NCBI RefSeq assembly: GCF_025996515.1
Contig: NZ_BLRH01000021.1
Location: 366,690-430,689, forward strand
DNA: 64,000 nucleotides
DNA from: Rhizohabitans arisaemae
GTDB lineage: Bacteria > Actinomycetota > Actinomycetes > Streptosporangiales > Streptosporangiaceae
Direction of reading: 5' to 3'
Position 1 is the stretch's first letter. Every line of letters begins with the position of its first letter. The notes below the pieces were generated by a model that worked only from the letters and a program-made list of their open reading frames with translations, did no database searches and was not told the origin of the DNA. This document shows, piece by piece, positions 26,410 through 33,568 of the stretch. The position numbers and the translations under genes are program-made.

Positions 26410-27198
26410 ATGGACACCGAACTGCACGACCGCGTGGTCCTGGTCACCGGCGGGTCGACCGGGATCGGGGCCGCGACCGCGCGGGCTTTCGCCCGGGAGG
26501 GAACCCGCGTCGCGATCACCTATCACAGCAACCCGGACAAAGCCGCGAAGACGGCAACGGACATCGAGGCGGTCGGCGGTCAGGCGCACGTCGTCCGGCT
26601 TGACCTGCGTGACCTGCCGAGCGTCGACCGGGCCGTCGCGAGCGTCGCCGAGCGGTGGGGCGGGGTCGACGTGCTCGTCGCCAACGCCGTCCACTGGGGC
26701 GGAGACGGACCACCCGACCCGGACGTGCGGTTCGAGGACGTCGGACCGGCGGAGTGGGCGACGATGATCGACGCGAACCTGGTCGGGACCGCGGCGACGG
26801 TCCGCGCGGTCCTCCCCGGGATGCGTGCCCGGGGCTGGGGCCGGATCGTGCTGATCTCCTCCAGCGTGGCCGAGGAGGGCCTGCCCGGGCCGGGCCCGTA
26901 CGGAACCGCCAAGTCGGGACTGTACGGGCTGGCGCGGAGCCTGGCCTGGGATGCGGGCCGGGACGGGGTCCTGGTCAACGTGGTCGCCCCCGGATTCACG
27001 CTGACCGACGGGCGTCCGGGTATCCCCAAGCCGGTCCTCGACGCGTTCGCCGCGGCCGTGCCCACCCGCAGGATCTCCACCGCCGAGGACGTCGCCGGGA
27101 TCGTCGTGTTCCTGGGGTCGGGAGCCAACGGCAACCTCACCGGCGAGGTGATCAGAGACGGTACGGCCGCCGCCCGCGCTCCCTATTTCGGGAGATAG
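26410..27198 (+). CDS. Short-chain dehydrogenase/reductase
   Basis: 262 residues. Cofactor motif VLVTGGSTGIGAATA, catalytic Ser in LISSSVAEEG and YGTAK (YxxxK), then VAPGFTLTDG and a C-terminal EDVAGIVVFLGSGANGNLTGEVI. A classical FabG-like SDR; substrate unknown. Probably in one operon with the azoreductase. Confidence 0.88.
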   Translation: MDTELHDRVVLVTGGSTGIGAATARAFAREGTRVAITYHSNPDKAAKTATDIEAVGGQAHVVRLDLRDLPSVDRAVASVAERWGGVDVLVANAVHWGGDGPPDPDVRFEDVGPAEWATMIDANLVGTAATVRAVLPGMRARGWGRIVLISSSVAEEGLPGPGPYGTAKSGLYGLARSLAWDAGRDGVLVNVVAPGFTLTDGRPGIPKPVLDAFAAAVPTRRISTAEDVAGIVVFLGSGANGNLTGEVIRDGTAAARAPYFGR

Positions 27199-27287
27199 CG
27201 GGCTTGTCCAGATCGGATGGTCGGGGCCATGGGGGTGATTCCCACAGCAAGACGGTGATCTTAGGTCGCCATCGGTAATGTGACGTC

Positions 27288-27593
27288 ATGAGCGGGCAAC
27301 CTGCTTGCGAGGAAGACCCGCAGGATCCCCTGGTCATCTTGCATGACCTGCCGAAACGGGAACGTCCGGAGTTCCTCCGGCAGTACCGGACGGCAGTCGA
27401 TGCCGCGCTGTTCCTCACCACCGAGGTGGTCATCGCCGAGAAGCCGGATAAGCACAAGACCCGGCTGGCGGCATGGAGTTCTGAACGATACCGCCTGGCC
27501 ATCGCGGTCATCGGCATGAAAGATCTCATCACCGGGCCCAGGGAGCGGGACCCTCGCTCGACTGTCACTGTGCGATTCCGGCGATCGGCATAG
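27288..27593 (+). pseudogene. Chimeric ORF: DUF6247-like start joined to a GroEL C-terminal tail
   Basis: 101 residues. The first about 40 (EEDPQDPLVILHDLPKRER then EFLRQYRTAVDAA) resemble the N-terminal half of small actinobacterial DUF6247 proteins. Residues 41-58 ([17 protein letters not shown]) are the end of a GroEL chaperonin. The rest matches neither. The GroEL-like 44 bases are identical to 28681-28724. Either a dead recombination product or a new small protein; no partner gene suggests a function. Confidence 0.55.
27405..27448 (+). repeat. 44-bp perfect direct repeat, copy 1 (GroEL 3' end)
   Basis: Identical to 28681-28724; similarity continues with mismatches through GGCGGCATGGA-TTCTGA at 27468-27483. 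Encodes the chaperonin tail [14 protein letters not shown]. Confidence 0.9.
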
Positions 27594-27665
27594 CGGTGAC
27601 GACTTCGAGGACGGCTGAGGAGCGGATGTTCTCTTCCTGGCCAGATCAGCCGGAGCTGCCGGAGG

Positions 27666-27705
27666 GAGGACGCCGCCCAGGTGGCTGGACTTGGGCGGCG
27701 TCCTC
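27666..27705. terminator. Strong hairpin between convergent genes
   Basis: 14-bp perfect stem GAGGACGCCGCCCA (27666-27679) and its complement (27692-27705) with a 12-base loop. Sits between the chimeric plus ORF and the minus-strand secreted protein gene. Confidence 0.75.
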
Positions 27706-27750
27706 GATCAAGGCCGGTAAACGAGAGGCCCGTCCACGCGGAGCCGGCTT

Positions 27751-28101
27751 CTAGCCGCAGGTGTTGGCGAACTCATCCCCCGCCGCGCGGTAGACGTTGT
27801 ACGCGTGGCCGTCACAGTAGTAGACGACCGTGCCATGGCCACTGGCCACGGTGGTCCACACCCCGGGTGAGACGTACCGTTGAATGGACGCGAGCATCGG
27901 CGTGATATCGCCGTTCTCACAGGCGAGATAGTTGTGGACGAGGATGTTCTGGTTGGCGTCGATCTCGTAGTAAAGGGACCAGCCGCATCCCGGGGGGATG
28001 GCGTGGGCGGGGGCCTGAACCGTGACGGCGCCGCTCAGCGCGGCGACGGCCACGGCGAAGACGACGGCGAGACGACGTCGGAGGGGGTGGTGCCTGCGCA
28101 T
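27751..28101 (-). CDS. Small secreted cysteine-containing protein
   Basis: 116 residues from ATG 28101 (AGGAGG upstream). Signal peptide: RRHHPLRRR, hydrophobic [16 protein letters not shown], cleavage after APAHA near 34. The mature 82 residues have four Cys (39, 61, 96, 115), enough for two disulfides, and many aromatic residues. No family recognised. Probably an extracellular small structural or inhibitory protein; guess only. Confidence 0.75.
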   Translation of the reverse strand: MRRHHPLRRRLAVVFAVAVAALSGAVTVQAPAHAIPPGCGWSLYYEIDANQNILVHNYLACENGDITPMLASIQRYVSPGVWTTVASGHGTVVYYCDGHAYNVYRAAGDEFANTCG

Positions 28102-28290
28102 CTCAATCCTCCTGATGGGACAGATGATTTCTTTCCCTGGAGCAATCCACTTCCAATAAGTGCATTTATCGAGACATGCGGGGCTAAGCCGCCCCCAGAG
28201 TGTGCTCCGCCTTCGCACCCATGGCAATATCACCTCACCGATGAGTTCGAGCGATCCCACCAGACGGCCAGGCATCCCCGTACCCGGCTG

Positions 28291-28911
28291 AAGTACGGCG
28301 CCGAGCTGGTCAAGGAGGTCGCCAAGAAGACCGGCGACGTCGCGGGGGACGAGACCACCACCACCGTCGAGAAGGGCGTCGTCCCCTGGGGCGGGGCCGC
28401 GCTGCCGAAGGCCGGGGTCACGGTGTTCGAGAAGATCGACCTGGTCGGTGACGAGGCCACCGGCGCACTGCTGGTCAAGCGTGTTCCGGAGGAATCCCTG
28501 AAGCAGATCGCGGTCAACGCGGGTCTGGAAGGCGGCGTCGTGGTCGAGCGGGTGCGCGGGCTGGACCCCGGCCACGGGCTCGACGCCGCGACCGGGGAGT
28601 ACGTCGACATGTTCGACGCGGGAATCATCGATCCGGCCAAGGTGACCCGCTCGGCGCTGCGGAACGCCGCCTCGATCCCGGCGCTGTTCCTCACCACCGA
28701 GGTGGTCATCGCCGAGAAGCCGGAGAAGGACAAGGCCCCATCGGTGATCCGTCCGGCGGCATGGACTTCTGACCTGTACGACCAAGTGACGGCGGACCCG
28801 GTCGGCCTGCCTATGCAAGTTCGCCGTATGGCCGCTCATATCGACGCGCAGCTCGCCTGGTTCGATGTGCCCAGGAACGCCCGGCAGCCGACCGTATTCC
28901 TACCCGGCTGA
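28291..28911 (+). pseudogene. Internally deleted groEL fragment with foreign C-terminal tail
   Basis: The open frame has no convincing start. From 28291 it reads [20 protein letters not shown], the ATP-site region of GroEL (about residues 70-90, with the catalytic Asp of AGD), then jumps directly to [13 protein letters not shown], about residue 405 onward, and continues through [21 protein letters not shown] and [14 protein letters not shown] to the normal end. About 310 residues of intermediate and apical domain are missing, so it cannot be a chaperonin. After KDKAP the usual Gly/Met tail is replaced by about 55 unrelated residues ([28 protein letters not shown]), stop at 28911. Confidence 0.8.
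28681..28724 (+). repeat. 44-bp perfect direct repeat, copy 2 (GroEL 3' end)
   Basis: Identical to 27405-27448. Here it sits in its native context inside the groEL fragment, so copy 1 is probably derived from a groEL-like donor. Confidence 0.9.
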
Positions 28912-29221
28912 GGTTTGACACCTTTCCGGACCGGTCGGTGCAGGTGATCGGGATCTCCGGCCGAGGTCGACACCATTAGTCCGTGGTGTTTTGTGCATGT
29001 TTGTACGGCTGCCGCGGGATGCGCGGTAGCCTTCGGGACCTCAGGAAGGCCGATGGGTCGCCACCGAGACGACGCATCCGCATGAGGGTCGTCGTTTTGT
29101 CGGTGGAGATCGCCATTCTGATTCGCACATCGGGTGTTCGCCCGAAAACGATCGACCGCCTTGCGTCTCCCTCGGCCTGCCCGCCGTCGGTTTCGCATGG
29201 TCAGACTGGAGGTGGACACAC

Positions 29222-29725
29222 GTGAACGCGGACAGAACCGCGTGGGATCGGCGCAGTGTGGTGCCGGTGATCCCCCCGATCCAGCGGCGCAAACTGGCGA
29301 AGGTGCCCTTCGTCGAGCTGGCCGACGGGCGGCTGCAAGGCGTCGTGTCCAGCGGTTCGGACATCGCCCGGGTCTACGTCTCCTCCATCGCCGCGAAGAC
29401 CCACGGCTTCAACTGCTCCACGAACAACAACCGGCCCTGCGGCGGGCTGGGGTCGAGGCCGTGCAAGCACTTGGTGGCGCTCGCCACCGAGGCGGTCCTG
29501 CAGTACGGCTTCGAGCGCGTCGCCCGGTACCTGGGGGTCGAGGCGGGGGACGGCGACTCCACAGGTGGCGACTTGATCCGGGTGCTGAAGGGCGGACCGG
29601 AGTCCATCCCGGCCGCCACGGTGTTCAGCCGCTTCCTGCGCCACCTCGCCTACCTGGAGGTGCCTGCGACCACGGAGCCCATCGCGGACCTGCAGTGGTT
29701 CCCGGCCACGGGGGCGGTCCGCTGA
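29222..29725 (+). CDS. SWIM zinc-finger protein (YehQ-like)
   Basis: 167 residues from GTG 29222 with GGAGGTGG upstream. A Cys/His cluster NCSTNNNRPC followed by SRPCKHLVAL (residues about 64-85) fits the SWIM type zinc-binding pattern (C-x-C..C-x-H like). C-terminal part helical. First gene of a five-gene operon with overlaps throughout. Enterobacterial YehQ is also a SWIM protein beside VWA and MoxR-type genes. Confidence 0.75.
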   Translation: MNADRTAWDRRSVVPVIPPIQRRKLAKVPFVELADGRLQGVVSSGSDIARVYVSSIAAKTHGFNCSTNNNRPCGGLGSRPCKHLVALATEAVLQYGFERVARYLGVEAGDGDSTGGDLIRVLKGGPESIPAATVFSRFLRHLAYLEVPATTEPIADLQWFPATGAVR

Positions 29726-31131
29726 TGCTGGGAATACAGCTTTCCGAACTTCTGGGCGAGGTTCCGCCGGGGGTCGAGGAGGCCCTCGACCTGGTCGCCG
29801 GCCTCGACGACGCCCTCGTGCACGGGCTGGGCCGGCTGGGGGAGGAACGGGCCACGGCCTTTGCCGCCCTGGCCGGGGCGATGGCGGGCACGCCGCTTGG
29901 CGACCGGCTGGGCGAGGCCGTCGAGAAGATCGCGAACGGTTCCGTGGCCGACGAGTACCTGACGGCGCTGGCCGGTGGCCGGACCGCGCTGTTCGGCGCG
30001 GTTCACGACGCGCTGCTGGACCGGCTCGACTCCGCTCTGGGGCGGACTCGCGCCGAGTGGGCAGGGCTGTCCGCGCCGGCGTCGGCGCCGGACAACCTGC
30101 TCGCCGGGAGCCGGTCGTGGCTGCGCGAGCTCGCCATCACCGGATGGCGGGGGGTCGACCACGACCTGGTCTCCGCCTCCTCCCAGACGGTCGAGGCCCT
30201 GCTCGCCGAGCCCGGGCTGCGCGGCCTGGCCGTGCTGCTCGACGGATTCGCCGCCGAGCTGCGGGCGTCGTCTCCGATCGCGACGATGGACGTGCCACCG
30301 GCTCGGCGGTGGGCCGACCTGTGGGCGCGGGCCGTCCTGCTGTCACACCCCGAAGGACGTACCGGAGTCCAGGAGGCGGCAGGGGTCACCGGGCGTCTGC
30401 TGATCCTCGGCGTGGACGTGCACGAGCACGGCACCGCGGTCCAGGTGCAGGTCCACGGCCTGCTGGAAGTCTCCGGGGAGTCCCGGCCGCGGTTGGTACG
30501 GACGAGTGTCGCCGCCGCCAAGGTGGACACCATCGTGGGAACGGCGGTGTGGGGGCTGCTCGCGGGATACCCGGTGCTGATGGGCGCGCTGGCGGAACGC
30601 CGCAGCCTGCAGGTCGCCGATATGCCGCTGACAGCGGGCGGCGATCTGGTGTGGCAGGAGGAGCGGGCGCGTCCGGGCGAGGCAGCCGACCCGTTCGCCG
30701 TCGCCCGGGTCCAGCTCGCCGGTGCGCTCGCCCCGGCGGTGCCGCCGCTGGACCGCCATCCGGTGCGGATCGCCGAACCCGTGCTGGTGGAAGGCTTCAC
30801 CGCGTTCGTCGAGCAGGACGGAAGCGTCGAATTCCGATTGAACGACACCTCGATCCCGGTCGCGGTCGACCGCCTGCCGGCCTGCGGTCCGCTCACCCCC
30901 GAGCTGGTGGCCGCGGCCTCGGCGGTGCTGGGATTGATGCGGTGGGACGCCGGCCGCTGGTCGCTGCAGCCGTTCGCGGTGCAGACGACGGTGAAGCGCA
31001 AGCCGGCCGAGGCGCACACCGGAGACTGGGCGATGGGACCCACCGATCCCAAGGTCGTGAAGGCCGAGGCGAAGGCCGGGGACGCGGTGGCGGTGCTCCG
31101 GGAGCGGGCGGGACGGTTGCTGCGGCGATGA
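29725..31131 (+). CDS. Unknown protein of the SWIM-VWA-MoxR operon
   Basis: 468 residues; ATG 29725 overlaps the previous stop by one base (TGATG). N-terminal half mostly helical (EVPPGVEEALDLVAGLDDAL), C-terminal half beta-rich (GVDVHEHGTAVQVQVHGLLEV). No motif I recognise. Its place between the SWIM and VWA genes, with tight coupling on both sides, says it belongs to the same complex or pathway. Confidence 0.85.
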   Translation: MLGIQLSELLGEVPPGVEEALDLVAGLDDALVHGLGRLGEERATAFAALAGAMAGTPLGDRLGEAVEKIANGSVADEYLTALAGGRTALFGAVHDALLDRLDSALGRTRAEWAGLSAPASAPDNLLAGSRSWLRELAITGWRGVDHDLVSASSQTVEALLAEPGLRGLAVLLDGFAAELRASSPIATMDVPPARRWADLWARAVLLSHPEGRTGVQEAAGVTGRLLILGVDVHEHGTAVQVQVHGLLEVSGESRPRLVRTSVAAAKVDTIVGTAVWGLLAGYPVLMGALAERRSLQVADMPLTAGGDLVWQEERARPGEAADPFAVARVQLAGALAPAVPPLDRHPVRIAEPVLVEGFTAFVEQDGSVEFRLNDTSIPVAVDRLPACGPLTPELVAAASAVLGLMRWDAGRWSLQPFAVQTTVKRKPAEAHTGDWAMGPTDPKVVKAEAKAGDAVAVLRERAGRLLRR

Positions 31132-32441
31132 GTGACTCCATGATCGACGCCGCCGCGAACCGGCGTCAGGTGCTCTGCTGGCGGCTGCTGTCCAGGCTGT
31201 TCTCCCCGGAGGAGCAGCCCGCGCTGGAGTCGGCGTCCATGGCCGTGGTACGGGACCTCGGCCTGCCCGCCGCGCTGCTGGACCCCTCGGTCTCGGTCGA
31301 CAACCTGGTCCAGCGCTTCCCGGATCTCGGCGCCGAACTGAAGGGTGTGATGGCGCCGGGGGAGGACGAGGACCCGGCGATCGACGTCCGCAGGACCGCG
31401 CTCGCGTCGAAGCTGCTGCTCAATGTGTTCGCCACCGGGTCCGGCAGCGTCACGGCCACTCAGCTCGCCGACTGGCAGCGGGACGCGGGCTGGCTGGAGG
31501 AGGCGCTCGGCGCGGAGCGGGGCGGGCTGAAGGCCCAGCCCGGATGCGAGGGGCTCGCGGGCACCCTGGCCGGTTTGGAGGGCGACCTCGTCCGCCGGAT
31601 GCGTCTGCGGGAGGTGCTGGCCGATCCGAAGCTGGCGGCTCAGCTGACCCCGAGCATGTCCCTGATCGAGCAGCTGCTCCGGGACAAGTCCAACCTGTCG
31701 GGGGTCGCCCTGGCCAACGCCAAGGCGTTGATCCGCAGGTTCGTGGACGAGGTGGCCGAGGTCCTCCGTACCCAGGTGCAGCAGAGCAGCGCGGGGACGA
31801 TCGACCGGTCGGTGCCGCCGAAGCGGGTGTTCCGCAACCTCGACCTCGACCGCACGATCTGGAAGAACCTCACCAACTGGAACCCGGAGGACCAGCGGCT
31901 CTACGTCGACCGCCTGTTCTACCGGCAGACCGCGAAGCGGACCACCCCGGCGCGGATGATCGTGGTGGTGGACCAGTCGGGGTCGATGGTCGACTCGATG
32001 GTGAACTGCACCATCCTGGCGTCCATCTTCGCCGGGCTGCCCAAGGTGGACGTGCATCTGATCGCCTTCGACACCCGGGCGATCGACCTCACCCCGTGGA
32101 TCCACGATCCGTTCGAGGTGCTGCTGCGGACCAACCTCGGCGGCGGCAACGACGGGCCGGTCGCGATGGCCATGGCCCGGCCGAAGATCGCCGAGCCGAA
32201 GAACACCGTGATGGTGTGGATCTCCGACTTCTACGAGTTCAACCGGTCCCAGCCGCTCTACACCGAGATCGAGGCGGTGCATCGGTCCGGCGTGCGGTTC
32301 ATCCCGGTCGGCTCGGTGAACAGCTCCGGTCACCAGAGCGTGGATCCCTGGTTCCGCCAGAAGTTCAAGGATCTGGGCACCCCGGTGATCTCAGGTCACA
32401 TCCGCAAGCTCGTCACCGAACTCAAAAACTTCCTCGCTTAG
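31128..32441 (+). CDS. VWA-domain protein (YehP-like)
   Basis: 437 residues. N-terminal about 250 residues helical; C-terminal von Willebrand A domain with a complete MIDAS: VVVDQSGSMVDSM (DxSxS), Thr in RTNLGGGNDG, Asp in VWISDFYEF. Overlaps the previous stop by ATGA. VWA proteins paired with MoxR ATPases act as metal-dependent adaptors or chaperone partners (RavA/ViaA type). Cytoplasmic: no signal or membrane segment. Confidence 0.9.
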   Translation: MSDSMIDAAANRRQVLCWRLLSRLFSPEEQPALESASMAVVRDLGLPAALLDPSVSVDNLVQRFPDLGAELKGVMAPGEDEDPAIDVRRTALASKLLLNVFATGSGSVTATQLADWQRDAGWLEEALGAERGGLKAQPGCEGLAGTLAGLEGDLVRRMRLREVLADPKLAAQLTPSMSLIEQLLRDKSNLSGVALANAKALIRRFVDEVAEVLRTQVQQSSAGTIDRSVPPKRVFRNLDLDRTIWKNLTNWNPEDQRLYVDRLFYRQTAKRTTPARMIVVVDQSGSMVDSMVNCTILASIFAGLPKVDVHLIAFDTRAIDLTPWIHDPFEVLLRTNLGGGNDGPVAMAMARPKIAEPKNTVMVWISDFYEFNRSQPLYTEIEAVHRSGVRFIPVGSVNSSGHQSVDPWFRQKFKDLGTPVISGHIRKLVTELKNFLA

Positions 32442-32455
32442 GAGATATTTCCGAA

Positions 32456-33568
32456 ATGTCAGACATGTTGCGTGCACCGGCCGAGATGAAGTTCGCGGAG
32501 GAGCTCGACTGGCTGGAGTCGGTCGACGACGGGCCCAAGCCGTTCTCCTGGCGGCTCAGCCCCCGGATGATCCGGATTTTCATCCTCGGGTCGGAGCGTT
32601 CCGACGGGCTCGACCGGGAGATCCCGCAGAAGTGGTTCGGCGACCGGAGTTTCGTGGAACGGAGCATCGTCACCCTCGCCTCGGACCGGGGGCTGCTGCT
32701 GATCGGGGATCCGGGCACCGGCAAGAGCTGGCTGGCCGAACTGCTCGCCGCCGCGATCTGCCGTAACTCCACCCTGGTCGTCCAGGGCACCGCCGGGACC
32801 ACCGAGGACCACATCAAGTACTCGTGGAACGTCTCCATGGTGATCGCCAAGGGGCAGTCCCGCCAGTCGATGATCCCCTCGCCGATCATGACCGCGATGG
32901 AGCAGGGCGTGATCGGGCGCTTCGAGGAGCTGACCCGGTCGACCAGTGACGTGCAGGACGCGCTGATCTCCATTCTCTCCGAGAAGTACGTGTCGATCCC
33001 CGAACTCGACGACGACAACATCGTCTTCGCCAAGCCGGGATTCTCGATCATCGCCACGGCCAACAGCCGGGACCGGGGGGTGAACGACCTGTCCTCGGCG
33101 CTGAAGCGCCGGTTCAACTTCGTCCGGATCCCGGTGGTGACGAACAAGCGGAGCGAGGCCGAGATCGTGCGGTTCCGCACGGTCGAACTGCTGAAGCGGC
33201 ACCGGATCGAGCTGGAGCTGCCGCCGACCCTCCTGGACATCCTGCTGCAGAGCTTCGCCGACCTGCGTACCGCGGCGGCCTCGGCGGGCAGCGACGATGA
33301 GAAACTGGAGTCGGCGCTGTCCACGGCCGAGCAGATCGGCGTGCTGGAGGACGCCATCCTGCACAGCCACTTCTTCGGCGACCGCACCCTGCGGGCCGGG
33401 ACGCTCGCCTCCTCGCTGGTGGGCTCGCTGGCGCGCCGCAGCCCGGAGGACCTGGCCATCCTCAACAAGTACTGGCACGGTGTGGTCGAGCCGCGGAGCA
33501 AGAAGGACGGCGGGGAGTGGCCGGAGTTCCTCGAGGGCGGCCGCCAGGCCATCGCCACGCTCTCATGA
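32456..33568 (+). CDS. MoxR-family AAA+ ATPase (YehL-like)
   Basis: 370 residues from ATG 32456 with AGGAG at 32440. Walker A GDPGTGKSW near 85; region RFEELTRSTSDVQDAL in the Walker B place; sensor-1 IIATANSRDRGVNDLSSALKRRF with arginine-finger type Arg. MoxR ATPases remodel proteins or load metals together with VWA partners. Only a 14-base gap to the VWA stop. Confidence 0.9.
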   Translation: MSDMLRAPAEMKFAEELDWLESVDDGPKPFSWRLSPRMIRIFILGSERSDGLDREIPQKWFGDRSFVERSIVTLASDRGLLLIGDPGTGKSWLAELLAAAICRNSTLVVQGTAGTTEDHIKYSWNVSMVIAKGQSRQSMIPSPIMTAMEQGVIGRFEELTRSTSDVQDALISILSEKYVSIPELDDDNIVFAKPGFSIIATANSRDRGVNDLSSALKRRFNFVRIPVVTNKRSEAEIVRFRTVELLKRHRIELELPPTLLDILLQSFADLRTAAASAGSDDEKLESALSTAEQIGVLEDAILHSHFFGDRTLRAGTLASSLVGSLARRSPEDLAILNKYWHGVVEPRSKKDGGEWPEFLEGGRQAIATLS

